From Aurantiochytrium sp. KH105 (taxonomy: Eukaryota; Sar; Bigyra; Thraustochytrida; Thraustochytriidae), in the NCBI GenBank assembly GCA_003116975.1, contig BGKB01000158.1:107923-171922 (forward strand): a stretch of 64,000 nucleotides of DNA. The letters run 5' to 3'. The position numbers and the translations under genes were made by a program. This document shows positions 1 to 10,400 of this stretch, in pieces. Each line of letters begins with the position of its first letter. Positions within the stretch are counted from its first letter, which is position 1. The notes under the pieces are model-generated. The model was not told the origin of the DNA. It saw nothing but the letters and a program-made list of their open reading frames with translations, and made no database searches.

Positions 1-2249
1 TAAGGATTCGAAACTTGCGGCACTTGCTGACCACTCGTCGACGAAAGAGACGCGAAGGGATCCTGGCTACCTCCGGACCCCTGAAATTGACCAAATGGAT
101 CCTGCGCGGCAGAACCTCCGGAAGAAAATGATCCTTGCTGTTGCAATTGTGCACCTTGCCCTGGCTGCTGCACTGGAAAGCTCTGTGAGGATCCTTCAAA
201 GTCCCCGAAATCAGCATCTGAATTGCCGTTTGCACCCGTATGCTGCTGCTGCTGATACGGCTGTGGCTGCTGATACTGCTGTGGCTGCGTCCCCGAAAAG
301 GACGACTGTTGCGAAGACGAAGGCTGCTGCATGCTTGGAAACGTTTGCGATGAGCCCTGAAAGTCGCCAAAGTCTCCAAAGTCTCCGTCGTCACTTGATT
401 GCTTTTGCTGTGGCTGTGTGTTTGGAAAAGACGGCTGCTGCGTCGACGAGGGCTGCTGCATGCTTGAAAACGGCTGTGCCGAGCCTTGAAAGTCGCCAAA
501 GTCTCCGAAACCCCCGTCGTCACTTGACTGTTGTTGCTGTGGCTGTGTGCCCGAAACAGACGGCTGTTGCGTTGACGAGGGCTGCTGCATGTTTGAAAAC
601 GTTTGCGACGAGCCCTGAAAGTTGCCAAAGTCCCCACCGTCAGCTGACTGGTGTTGCTGTGGCTGTGTGCCCGGATAAGACGGCTGCATTCCCTGAAATC
701 CTTCTAGTGACGACTTGTCCTGATGTTGCGGTTGTTGTTGCGGTTGCTGATGCTGATGCTGCTGGTATTGCTGATGTTGCGGATTCGGAAATGACGATGA
801 AGGACCTTGCATTTGACCCGAGGTAGAATCATTGTGGGTATTGATGTCGTTGCTGTACTGTTGCGATGGCAATTGTTGTTGAGGATGCTGCTGATACTGC
901 TGCTGGTGTTGAAACGGAGGGTATTGCGGAGGAGCCTGTGACTGAGTTTCTTGCATGTTCTGAAATCCACCCAAGGCGTCATTACTTGTTTGTCGCTGAA
1001 ATGGTTGCTGTTGTGCACCTGGATGAGCTTCAAACGATCCAGTTGCAATGCCATTTTGCATGACGTGGGGATCCCCCCCTTGATATTGGTGAGTGCCTGC
1101 CTGCAAGCCGCTGGCTGAATCCGAAGGTGCGGTACTTGACGTCGTCTCAAAAGACAAAGCTGCGAAAGGATCGTCCAATGATGTTGCACCTTGTCCCATG
1201 GCATTGTTCTGCGACGACGTAGACGCCATCTGCGATGCACCGAAGCCATCACTCGGCCCGGATTGTCCCTGAGGTTGCTGTAGATGCTGCTGATGCTGCT
1301 GAAGCTGCGACGGAAAAGACTCCATCTGCGCCGACGGTGGCTGGGTAGAGTTGTGAAAAGCATCGGGCTGCCCTGGATTGAAAGCCTGTGGGGACGAGAA
1401 GTCTCCCCAGTCATCATCGTCATTGCTCTCATGAACGCCTGCTGAAGCGGATGCCCCATTACCCTGCCCGAAAGGAGCAGAGGGCTGCGTCATGTGCGGT
1501 CTTGACACTGGCGCCGAAGGCCCGCTTGAGTACAGATCAAAACCGAACATGTCATCTACTGGAGCAGACTTTTTGGGAGCAGCATCGCCAACCACAAGAC
1601 GAGGTGCATTGGGCATGATCTCGTTAATGTTTCGCGTCGGAGGAGGCGCAGAAAAGCCCGTCTCGACGTCGGAGTCGGAGGAGCTCGAGTCCTCGTCGCC
1701 AGCGGTTTTGGATTTGCGCTTCTTTAACTTCTTTTTCTCCTTCTTTGCCGCCTTTTTTGCAGCCTTCTTGCGGGCCTTGGCCTCGGCGCGACGGCGTTCC
1801 TCTTCCGAATCGGTCGAGTCACTCGAGGACGAAGAGTCTTCTTCCGAAGATGATTCCGCCGCGGCTGCCTTTTTCTTACCCCCGCTGCTTTTGCACCAGC
1901 GTCGATCCTGATACTTGTACATGATAAACTTGCGAATACGATCGCGCTGACCAGGTGTCGGCTCTGGAAAGTCCTTTTCTTTATATTTTGCGAGCCAGAT
2001 TTTGCGGGCAATTGCATTGCCTCCGTTGCGAATGCTTTGCATCTCCTCGTCGGTAAAGGTGCTCATACTGATGCCCTTGACCCGATAGCTGAACTCTCGC
2101 AGAATGCCACTGCAGCTCGTGCACACGAACGTGTTGAAGTTGAGGCAAATGTAGCTCGGTCCACGCTCGCCACACTCGAAGCAGAGTTTGTTGGCCTTGC
2201 TCTTTCGCTGCATGCCCCGCAGGATCTTCACATTGCGGTCGTCCGCCAT
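1..2249 (-). CDS. AGFG/HRB-type ArfGAP protein, C-terminus truncated by window edge
   Basis: The reading frame is open from the ATG at 2249 to the window edge (749 codons, no stop), so the C-terminus is missing. Residues about 10-115 form an ArfGAP zinc domain with C-x2-C-x16-C-x2-C spacing (CFEC...CTSC) followed by SGILR, which supplies the arginine finger. The wording after it (YRVKGISMSTFTDEEM, then IWLAKY) resembles AGFG1/HRB rather than classical ArfGAPs. ArfGAPs stimulate GTP hydrolysis on Arf at Golgi and endosomal membranes. A Lys/Ala-rich basic stretch and Ser/Asp clusters (possible CK2 sites) follow. The remaining ~500 residues are Gln/Ser-rich and disordered, with DPF and repeated FGDF/WGDF motifs typical of adaptor-binding tails. 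The gene is divergent from NOC2. Family call is firm; the partner is inferred. Confidence 0.85.
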   Translation of the reverse strand, partial: MADDRNVKILRGMQRKSKANKLCFECGERGPSYICLNFNTFVCTSCSGILREFSYRVKGISMSTFTDEEMQSIRNGGNAIARKIWLAKYKEKDFPEPTPGQRDRIRKFIMYKYQDRRWCKSSGGKKKAAAAESSSEEDSSSSSDSTDSEEERRRAEAKARKKAAKKAAKKEKKKLKKRKSKTAGDEDSSSSDSDVETGFSAPPPTRNINEIMPNAPRLVVGDAAPKKSAPVDDMFGFDLYSSGPSAPVSRPHMTQPSAPFGQGNGASASAGVHESNDDDDWGDFSSPQAFNPGQPDAFHNSTQPPSAQMESFPSQLQQHQQHLQQPQGQSGPSDGFGASQMASTSSQNNAMGQGATSLDDPFAALSFETTSSTAPSDSASGLQAGTHQYQGGDPHVMQNGIATGSFEAHPGAQQQPFQRQTSNDALGGFQNMQETQSQAPPQYPPFQHQQQYQQHPQQQLPSQQYSNDINTHNDSTSGQMQGPSSSFPNPQHQQYQQHQHQQPQQQPQHQDKSSLEGFQGMQPSYPGTQPQQHQSADGGDFGNFQGSSQTFSNMQQPSSTQQPSVSGTQPQQQQSSDDGGFGDFGDFQGSAQPFSSMQQPSSTQQPSFPNTQPQQKQSSDDGDFGDFGDFQGSSQTFPSMQQPSSSQQSSFSGTQPQQYQQPQPYQQQQHTGANGNSDADFGDFEGSSQSFPVQQPGQGAQLQQQGSFSSGGSAAQDPFGQFQGSGGSQDPFASLSSTSGQQVPQVSNP
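352..738 (-). repeat. Three in-frame 129-bp tandem repeats in the ArfGAP tail
   Basis: The same anchor (gagccctga or a one-base variant) recurs at 352, 481 and 610, exactly 129 bp apart, so each unit encodes 43 residues. Each unit contains an SSDDG-FGDF-type acidic/aromatic block and a Gln/Ser-rich spacer ending in FQGS. The third unit is the most diverged. The frame is kept throughout, so the repeats are part of the protein and not a broken gene. Confidence 0.85.
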
Positions 2250-3139
2250 GACGGCGAGTCAATCAAATGGGTGCACCACGTGAGCCAAGCCAACCCGCGT
2301 CGCAAGGGAGGGAAAAAGGTAAACGCGCCCGGCGTCGCGAGGCCCAAATCAACCCGATCGTTCGGAAAAGTTGTCGCAGCCTCTGTAAGGAAGGCCTCGC
2401 AGCCGCCTGCCAGTCCTCTGTCGGCGCAGTTGCGACGCGCCTGCTCTCCACCTCTCCCTGCCTGCCTCCCTCCGTGTCTCTCCCTCACGCGCGCGCCACG
2501 CGCCGTCGCTGCCCTGGCTGCGACTCAGGCCCGAGAGAGGCTTGTTCGTTTCTCGATTTGTTTGCTTGGGCCTGCCTGCCAGCATACCGCGCCGTGAAAC
2601 GGAACGGCATAAATAGAACAACCCCGCCGGCGAGTCGAGTTTCACTTATACATGTCAGCGCAGCGAAATAAGCCAGTATTGGCGGCCAATGCTTGCTTTC
2701 TGCACGGCGTAACCTGGCTGCAAGAAGCTACTATCGTCTTTGCCGAACCTTGGAAAGGGATACATCGCGGTAAGAATTACAACACATTCGCAAAATGCAC
2801 AGTGAACATAGTTTCGGAGATAAACATACCTATACTTGGTCGCTGCATCGTTGATTACTTTCAAAGAACAGCTGTGCGCGATCAATCCGATCGCCCAGCC
2901 AGACCTGCTTTTCCAGCCCGCCCGCTAATGCCCTGCCCGAGCTTAAGATTCGGGGAAGAGGGAAGAACAACCCATTTTTGGACAACCCATTTCCAGAACA
3001 ACCCAATCTTGGGTGGTCCTGGCATGACTGGCGGCGGGGCGGGCGGTGGCAGAACTGCAAGCGGGGAGCTCTGCGCCGCGCGTCGTGGGCAGGGCTTGTT
3101 GCGGACGGGGCTGCGGCGTCGCGCAAGAGGGTTGGCACG
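2250..3139. promoter_or_regulatory. Divergent intergenic promoter region between the ArfGAP gene and NOC2
   Basis: This 890-bp stretch lies between two divergent start codons and holds no gene that I can support. It contains a CCAAT-type sequence (ggccaat near 2683) and an AT-rich cataaata near 2608. Close to NOC2 there are three near-tandem ACAACCCA motifs starting at 2967, 2982 and 2998. Open frames crossing it are short and unlike known proteins. Promoter function is inferred from position only. Confidence 0.5.
2967..3006 (+). repeat. Triple ACAACCCA motif upstream of NOC2
   Basis: ACAACCCA occurs three times at 15- and 16-bp spacing, about 135-170 bp upstream of the NOC2 start. The first two copies continue as ACAACCCATT. 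The position suits a promoter or 5' leader element; the function is unknown. Confidence 0.5.
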
Positions 3140-5770
3140 ATGGGCCGCAAGCAGACGAAGAAGCTCATTCAGAAGTTTGTCAAGAAGCAAAAGGTTTCCG
3201 GCAAGTCCGCTGCCGTCTCGGGGGTCAAGTCCTCGAGCCTGGCCAAGACCAGCAAGGGCGCCAGGGCCATCGACAGCGCCAGAAAGAAGTCTGGCGGGCC
3301 CACGGTGCAGTCCTTGATTGCCAAGGAGTTCAAGAAGCGCAAGCGCGCTGGCGGTGACCCTGTTCCCGCAAAGGACGCCAAAACCGATGCCGAAAAGACG
3401 GCAAAGCGCAAACTCTTTGACGGCGAGACCGGCAAGGCTGTAGCAAAGGCCACCGCCAATGGAAACGACGATGACGACGTGGAAGAGGGCCCCTCGGCCA
3501 TCAACGGCGCCATGAGCATCGAGGATTTTCTTGCCGGCGGCTTCAAGGCCGACCCAGGAAGTGACGAGGATGATGAGGATGATGAGGATGATGCGGCTCA
3601 GCTCGACGACGACGACGACGACGAAGAAGAAGAAGAAGAAGAAGAAGAAGAAGACGCGCCAAAGTCGGATGGCGCGAAAACGGCCAAGACCAAGACTGGC
3701 AAGACCAAGTCCGACGAGGAATCCGACGAGGAGGATGACGACGACGAGGAGGACGAGGACGAATCAGATGACGAAGAAGCCGCGGAGCGCCACAAGGCAG
3801 AACTCGAGGCTCTCAAGGAAAAAGATCCCGAGTTCTACAAATATCTTCAGCAAGAAAATGCCGAGCTTCTCAAGTTCGGTGAAAGCGACGATGAAGATGA
3901 AGATGAAGATGCGGACAAAGCGACCGAGGGTGAAAACGACGCAGAAAAGCCCCAAAAGGATGGCAAGACCGTGGTCTCCTTTGTCTACCTTCGCAAGCTA
4001 GAAAAGGAGCTCAAGGACGCACCGAGCCTCAAGACCATCAAGACCATGGTGCGCATCTTTGCCACGGTCGAGAGCGAACTCAGCACTCCCGAAGGCGAAG
4101 AGAAGGCAGAGTCTAACTTTCGCGTTCCTAACGAACTTGCCAAGGAGCGCGTTCTCCGCGTCGCAATGACGCGGCTCGCTACGGCCTTTGATACCTTTCT
4201 TTCGCTGCAGCGTCCCAAGATTGATGGACGGCGCAAGATCGTCTCGTCACACAAGCGTTGGTCGAAATTGAGCCCGGTGGCCTCGTCGTTCCTGGGTGCA
4301 GTTGTTCGACTCATGTCAGCGACCATCCCCGAGGATCTTCAGAGTTTTGTTCTCCGTCATCTTTTGCCATACGGCATTTACATTTGCGGGTTGCCACCCA
4401 AGGTGCTTCGCAAATTTGTCAAGGTGCTCACCACCATTTGGGGCAATTCTCGCACTGCTGACCGCGCCCGTCTTCTGGCGTTCTCTTGTCTGAGGCGCCT
4501 CGCGACAGAGTGCGGGACTGGGCCGTTGCCCGATATCCTCAAGCCTGTCTATCTCGAGTTTGTGCGCGGTTCCAAGCACAGCAATGCTCAGGAGTCTGGC
4601 CGTATTGCCATGCAGGCCAAGTGTCTTGTGGACCTTTTTGGCATTGATCTTAGCGTGACGTACCAATTGGCCTTTGTCTACATTCGCCAGCTGGCTCTGC
4701 ACTTGCGCGCAGCCATCATCTCGAAGACTTCCGAGTCCACGCGGGGCGTGTACGGCTGGCAATTTGTGCATTGTCTCCGCCTCTGGGGCGTCGTACTCAG
4801 CTCGTACCCGGGTACTCCCAAGGCTGACGAAAAGGGCGCCGCCGCGACTGCCGACGACCATCAGCTTCGTTCCCTAATTTACCCGCTCATCCAGGTGATC
4901 ACCGGCACCATTCGTCTGGCGCCCGCCGCGCGCAACTTTCCCGTGCGTTTCCATTGTGTCGCAATCCTGAACAATCTCACTCGCTCGTCGCGTTTTTACA
5001 TTCCGTGCGCGCCCCTCCTGCTCGACGTACTCGCCTGCAAAGAGCTCCAGGAGAGACCTTCGCAAGCAACGATGGTCAAGGAGCCCAAGCTCGAAGATAT
5101 TCTCTCGTTGAACAAGAACGCGCTTGCGATGGCACCCACACAGATTGCTCTTGTGCGCCGCACCACCGAGCTTCTCGAGGACTTTCTTGATAGTAATCGC
5201 TTTTCCATCGCCTTTCCCGAGGTTGCCTTTCCTGTTGCCGCTGCGCTGCGATCGTTCCGGCGCAAATGCAAGGTGCCGCGAGCGCGCGAGGAGGTCAAAG
5301 CTCTCATTTCCAAAATCGATGGCTGGATCGAGTCGATCAAGCAGAAACGCGAAAAGTCAGATTTTGCGCCAAACAACGTCGCCCGGATGAACGCCTTTCT
5401 CAGCGAGGAGGAAGAAGCTGCTCGTGCTCAGCGCGCGATTGAAAAGGCTGCTGCCTTGTCGGCTGCCGAAAGTACCGCTCTTCATCCTGAGAATCTTGAA
5501 GCCGCTGCTGCCGAGGTCGACGATGAGGATGATGATGACGAGGTCGAAGATTCTGCAGAGGCCGAGGATGACCAGGATGACAACGAAGACGCCGAAGCGA
5601 ACGATGAAAGCAGTGACGAGGAGGATGAAGAGGAGACACCAGCCCCTAAGACCAAGAAATCAGCCAAGAAGCCCACATCCAAAAAGGCTGCCGTAGCAAA
5701 GAAGGACATTGGCGACGAGGATGAAGGTGATCTCGTCGAAGACATGGAGATGTCCTCGGACGAAGAGTAA
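3140..5770 (+). CDS. NOC2: Nucleolar complex protein 2 (NOC2 family)
   Basis: The frame encodes 876 residues from the ATG at 3140; the open frame upstream of it has no earlier ATG. The start matches the expected basic N-terminus (MGRKQTKKLIQKFVKK). NOC2 binds NOC1 and NOC3 in the nucleolus and nucleus and escorts pre-60S ribosomal subunits. The conserved core lies at about residues 280-740, including AFVYIRQLALHLR, GWQFVHCLRLWG, LIYPLIQVITGTIRL and RFHCVAILNNL. Two long Asp/Glu runs (about 160-265 and 790-840) and a Lys-rich C-terminal stretch flank the core, as in many nucleolar proteins. It is longer than yeast and human NOC2 (roughly 700-750 residues), mainly because of these acidic inserts. 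No intron is needed. Confidence 0.93.
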   Translation: MGRKQTKKLIQKFVKKQKVSGKSAAVSGVKSSSLAKTSKGARAIDSARKKSGGPTVQSLIAKEFKKRKRAGGDPVPAKDAKTDAEKTAKRKLFDGETGKAVAKATANGNDDDDVEEGPSAINGAMSIEDFLAGGFKADPGSDEDDEDDEDDAAQLDDDDDDEEEEEEEEEEDAPKSDGAKTAKTKTGKTKSDEESDEEDDDDEEDEDESDDEEAAERHKAELEALKEKDPEFYKYLQQENAELLKFGESDDEDEDEDADKATEGENDAEKPQKDGKTVVSFVYLRKLEKELKDAPSLKTIKTMVRIFATVESELSTPEGEEKAESNFRVPNELAKERVLRVAMTRLATAFDTFLSLQRPKIDGRRKIVSSHKRWSKLSPVASSFLGAVVRLMSATIPEDLQSFVLRHLLPYGIYICGLPPKVLRKFVKVLTTIWGNSRTADRARLLAFSCLRRLATECGTGPLPDILKPVYLEFVRGSKHSNAQESGRIAMQAKCLVDLFGIDLSVTYQLAFVYIRQLALHLRAAIISKTSESTRGVYGWQFVHCLRLWGVVLSSYPGTPKADEKGAAATADDHQLRSLIYPLIQVITGTIRLAPAARNFPVRFHCVAILNNLTRSSRFYIPCAPLLLDVLACKELQERPSQATMVKEPKLEDILSLNKNALAMAPTQIALVRRTTELLEDFLDSNRFSIAFPEVAFPVAAALRSFRRKCKVPRAREEVKALISKIDGWIESIKQKREKSDFAPNNVARMNAFLSEEEEAARAQRAIEKAAALSAAESTALHPENLEAAAAEVDDEDDDDEVEDSAEAEDDQDDNEDAEANDESSDEEDEEETPAPKTKKSAKKPTSKKAAVAKKDIGDEDEGDLVEDMEMSSDEE
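3607..3652 (+). repeat. GAC/GAA trinucleotide run coding for Asp then Glu
   Basis: A (GAC)n run passes directly into a (GAA)n run inside NOC2 and encodes an uninterrupted acidic tract. Such runs tend to vary in length between strains; the frame is intact here. Confidence 0.8.
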
Positions 5771-6091
5771 AAGTAAACAATTCAATGAATCATCTTGACG
5801 AGACAATTAAGAGAATGTTCGTACACTTTGCTTCATTATACACCTCTTTTTCGCAAGCTTGAAGTGGCGTCTTGCTCGCTTTGAGCAGCCACCTAAAAGG
5901 GAAGGCACCGGCCCCAAAAAAAACGTCAAGCTTGACTCTCAGTGAGGGATGGCGCAGGAGCGGCCACAGCAGCCACCACTTGTCACGACAGCTAAAAGAG
6001 GCAAGAGCTCAGAGCTCAAACTCCCTTCAGACATCGCCAAGGGTCGGCGCGCAGCTGGCTGAGACGCAGGACCTTTCTTCCTCCCTGCGCC
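5771..6091. other. Intergenic spacer between NOC2 and DPH7
   Basis: This 321-bp stretch has an AT-rich NOC2 3' flank (cattatacacc near 5833) and then GC-richer sequence before DPH7. No RNA gene or ORF that I can support was seen. It presumably holds the NOC2 polyadenylation region and the DPH7 promoter. Confidence 0.4.
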
Positions 6092-7279
6092 ATGGCAACA
6101 ACAGTCCCAGCCGCAGAGCTAGAGCTCACGAAAGACAACCTTGGAGAGGCCCACATCGTGGCCCTCGCCAAGTGCGGCGACTGCGCGGAACGACGACCCC
6201 TCCAAGAAGAAGGCGTACCCGCAGACGGCACGACTGTCGCGCTGGCGCTTGCAACATACGAGCTCGACAAAACCACAAACAAACGGAAAGGACAGATTGT
6301 GCCTTGTACGGTTGCTATTGCCCAAGACAGCGCGTGCGATCAAAGTCCTAAATACAAACTTTGTCCGCAGACCGACGTCGCGGATCTCGCCGGAGTCTTT
6401 GACATCAAATGGAGTGCCGACGGAAACATGCTCGCATCCGCGCACGCAGACGGAACCTGCCAGGTTCGTACAGTAGCAAGTTTGCACGAGGCCACACCCC
6501 TCGCTGCTGATCAGCTACAGACAAAAGACGATGAGGAGGAGGTTGAGGCAAGCGAATCTTGCTTTTGCCTTTCGCTTGACTGGAACGACCGCGCAGGCTG
6601 CGCACCAGGCGAAGCCAAGTTGGCGGTCAGCCGCTCGGATGGCAAGTTGTCGGTACTGGCAATGCGCTCTGATGGCCTAGAAGCTGTGCACACGTGGGAC
6701 GCCCATGCCTACCCTGGTCCAGCGCCAGCCGAGGTGTGGATCACTGCTTTCGACTGCTTCGATCCCCAGGTTCTCATAAGCGGCGCCGACGAGGCCAAAC
6801 TCAAATTGTGGGACCAACGCGTCGGCACCGACATGCCTCTCGGGGTTTGCAACGTGCACGACGCTGGGGTGTGCAGTGCTCAGTTCCATCCACGCAAACC
6901 AAATATTTTCGCCACCGGATCCTACGATAGCCATGTTCGTATTTGGGACAAGCGCAATCTCAAAAAACCGACCCTGGAACCCCTTGACACGAGCGGCGGC
7001 GTCTGGCGCGTCAAGTGGCACCCAACCGATGATGATAGGCTGCTGGTTGCAGCCATGCGCTCAGGTTTTATTGAAACGAAAATCTCGACGTCAAACGCGA
7101 AACTTGAGCCGCTTCGATTTTACCGAGACAACTTCGAACCCGGCCGCTGGGAGGCTCTAGGCTACGGTGTAGACTGGCTGCGAGTCAGGGGCCAACCAGC
7201 TGACCTTGTTGTGGGAGCCTCCTTCTACGATCGCAAGGGATACCTATTTTCTCCAACTCGATGCACAGCTGTTCAATAA
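6092..7279 (+). CDS. DPH7: WD40 protein, diphthine methylesterase DPH7-like
   Basis: The frame encodes 395 residues from an ATG in a good context, close to yeast Dph7 in length. DPH7 removes a methyl ester from diphthine on elongation factor 2, allowing the final amidation step of diphthamide synthesis in the cytosol. WD repeats are visible: FDIKWSADGNMLASAHADG (about 110-130), LISGADEAKLKLWDQRVG (about 230-248), FATGSYDSHVRIWDKRN and GVWRVKWHPTDDD. The C-terminal YGVDWLR and VVGASFYDRKGYLF segments resemble the family's closing repeat, where a conserved SFYD is expected. It is convergent with ASPM, with 164 bp between the two stops. A general WD40 protein is the alternative, but the closing motifs favour DPH7. 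Confidence 0.8.
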   Translation: MATTVPAAELELTKDNLGEAHIVALAKCGDCAERRPLQEEGVPADGTTVALALATYELDKTTNKRKGQIVPCTVAIAQDSACDQSPKYKLCPQTDVADLAGVFDIKWSADGNMLASAHADGTCQVRTVASLHEATPLAADQLQTKDDEEEVEASESCFCLSLDWNDRAGCAPGEAKLAVSRSDGKLSVLAMRSDGLEAVHTWDAHAYPGPAPAEVWITAFDCFDPQVLISGADEAKLKLWDQRVGTDMPLGVCNVHDAGVCSAQFHPRKPNIFATGSYDSHVRIWDKRNLKKPTLEPLDTSGGVWRVKWHPTDDDRLLVAAMRSGFIETKISTSNAKLEPLRFYRDNFEPGRWEALGYGVDWLRVRGQPADLVVGASFYDRKGYLFSPTRCTAVQ

Positions 7280-7443
7280 CTATGCCGCTTAGCGTTGATG
7301 AAAATTAGGAGAAAATCCTCTTCATATTGTATTATCATGATTACGTGAACAAGCCATCATTTCCACAAAGTGTATTATACATTCTTCTTTATCCATCTGA
7401 ACCTGGACCTATTCCAAGGCTGGGCCTAGTTGGCTGGTCTAGC

Positions 7444-10400
7444 TTAGTACTCGTCGAGCTCATCGAGCAGGCGTCGGAGCTTGGCATGCTGGCGGACTTC
7501 AAGTTGCTCCTTCTTCACCCGCTCCGACTGAGCCGGCCCTGGTCGACCAGGGCGATGCTGCTTGTTGATGTCGCACTTACGACGCAAAATGTGCTCGATT
7601 TGCTGCAAACGCCGCTGCAGCTCATGGTTGTCCACAATGTAGTTGATGGCTCGGCTCGAGTCAGAGCAAAAGTAGTCAAGGAGAGCGAGCGCCTTGGCGA
7701 AAATGCGAACCTGGTCGCGAAACATTTGCATCAGGTCCAAAATGGAGCTGGCGCTCGCCTCCTTGTTCGCAAAGAGGCGCTCGTAGTTGCGGGGCCGGTC
7801 TTGCTTTGCGACTTGCAACAGAATCTGCAAGGCGATCTCCAGCAGCTTCATATGCGGCAGACTCCGGTTGCATGAGTGAACCAGTGCAAAGAGCACGTCG
7901 CTCGCAGTTGAGTCGAGAAAGGCCTCGGCCATGGTCGGGTACCGTGTAGATACCTGGAGCGTTTCGCACGCATTACGAATAGCACCCAGGTTCTTGCTTT
8001 CGAGAAGCCACGCGAGCGCAGACTTGGTGCGAGCCCCGAGAGTCATGTCGTCCGTGGCCTTTGCACGTGCCGCGGCGAGACGGCGCTGAATCCGTGCCAA
8101 TTCCTTGGAGCGTGCCGCGCGCACCTTCCAGCCGCGGTAAATTGCTTGCAGCTTGCAAAAGCCGCGCATTTGCGCAAGGTGAGCCAGGCAGTACTTTTTC
8201 GCAAAGCATTGAATCTTGCATGCCGCGTCGCGCTGGGAGACAAACCTGCGACGCGCTTGACGCATGCGCACCCAGCTCTGGGCGAGAGTAATGTCTCGCG
8301 TGAAGCCTCGAAGGCTCTCTCGCACCAGCCAACCCCTGCAAATCGCTTGCGTTTTGACCACAGCTCGCTGTCGCTCCATGGCCACGCGCCTCGCCAAGAT
8401 CATGCGCCCAAGCGACTGCATCACAACAACTGCGCGACGCGTTGCCGCTACTTGGCGACGAGCCGCAGCTCCTCGTGACAGCGCCTGAAGACATACCACG
8501 GCACGACGCTCAACCGCCAAGCGTTGCAAGACAAGGGACCGTCGCCAGAGGGACTGAATGCGGACCACAGCCTGACGCCGCTTGCAGGACACCACACGCG
8601 CCTGCAGTCTGCGCACCGCAGCTTGTGCCATAATAATCTGTCGCAGCGAGCGCTGGAACTCCATACGGGCAACAACCATGCGGCCACACGAGGAAATCTT
8701 GGTTGCAGCTGCATGCTGCAGACGCAAATCATTGCGTGCAGAAGCGCCGCGGAAGGCTGCCTGGATGAGCGTCGCCTTGTCCACAGTTGCACGAAAAGCA
8801 TTTGTGGCCTGTACGGCCCTTGTCCAAGCCTGCAGGCGCGTGGCGCACGCATGCTGAAGCGCAATGTGCTTCCGTACTGCGCGTCCACGCCATGCCGCCT
8901 GCACTTGCAACGCACTCTGGCGCTGCATCTTGTAGCGACTTTGCTCGGCCCACATGCGGGCACACGACTGCACTGTCACCGTTGACCTGCGAACGACGAG
9001 CCAAATTTCGCGCATTTCGAACGCGCGGAAGAACGCCTGGATCTTGACAGTGCTGGTGCGGATCCGAGAAAAGTGCTGTTGAGCTGCGTGTCTGCGCCAG
9101 GCCGTCTGAATCTTGTTACAAGCCTGCCGTTGCTCGGCGAGCTCACGTTGGCAGATCCACATGCGGGCCACGGCTTGAATGACAGTGCCAGCATGGCGGG
9201 AAACAGCAAGCTTGCTGCGGGCTTGCGAAGCTCGAAACGCAGTCTGTACCGTCACAGCCGCAAGCTTGGCATTTCGAAGCTCCTCCTCGGCTCGCACGCG
9301 ACGTGCGAGCGCTTGTAGCTTGAGGATGGCGGCGCGGCGCGAGTTTGCAGCTGCACGAGCGCAAATGCCACGAGCGAGGCTCTGAATCGTGACGATGGCG
9401 TAGCGGTGCTGCTCGGCCAAACGTGTTGCCTGCTGGGTCCGGGCAATGCTTTGCAGCTTGATCACCGCGGTCCGAATGCGTAAAAATTGCATGCGTTCAA
9501 GCGCTGTGCGCGCAAACGCTTGCACTTCGAGAATGGCGACGCGTCGAGATTTTGCAGCTGTACGAGCGCAAATGCCACGAGCGAAGCTCTGGATCGTGAC
9601 AATAGCACAGCGGTGCTGCTGAGCCAAGCGTGTTGCCTGCTGGGTGCGAGAGACACTCTGCAGCTTGATTACCGCAGCTCGAGTGCGCAAAAAGCACACT
9701 CGCGCAAGCACTGTGCGTGCAAACGCTTGTACCTCGACAACGGCGGCGCGACGTGCATCTGCGGCTGACCGAGCGCAAATGCCACGAGCCAGGCTCTGGA
9801 TCGTAAGGACAGCGCAGCGGTGCTGTTCGGCCAAACGCGTCGCTTGCTGGGTGCGTGCGATACTCTGCAACTTGACCACAGCGGCCCGCGTGCGCAGATA
9901 CTGCATGCGTCCAAGTGCTGCTCGCGTAAACGCCTGCGTCTTTGTGACACAAGCAACCTTGGCAGAGAATTCACGCTGTGCATTCATGCGGCGCGCGTGG
10001 GCTTGAGCAAACACCGCAGCTCGCTTGGCCTTGAGCAGCGTTTGCTGCGCCACTCGAGCACGAAAGAGACTTTGCACGGTAACGATGCTCTTGCGCTCTC
10101 GAAGAAAGCGCTTGCGTTCGAGAAGCGTCCGAGCAGCGGCCTGTGCCTGGACGATCTGGGCCAGCTTACTGGCACATACGCGCCGCGTCTGATGCCTGCG
10201 GGCATTGCTCTGGCAAAAGATGGCGACCTTTCGAGCGCGGAGGAGGTGCTGCTGGGCCTGGTGGGCGCGAACAGAGCTCTGGACTGCGATGGCGGCATTG
10301 CGCTTGGTCAAGAATTCCTTTCGAGCAAGAAGAGCACGTACGCCAGCCTGAACCTGAACGACTTGGGCAAATTTCTCGTCAAAGGCACGCTGAGCCTGGA

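Noticed and set aside
352-738. CRISPR-like or satellite array
   Set aside because: The units are directly adjacent, coding and in frame within an ArfGAP tail, with no spacers.
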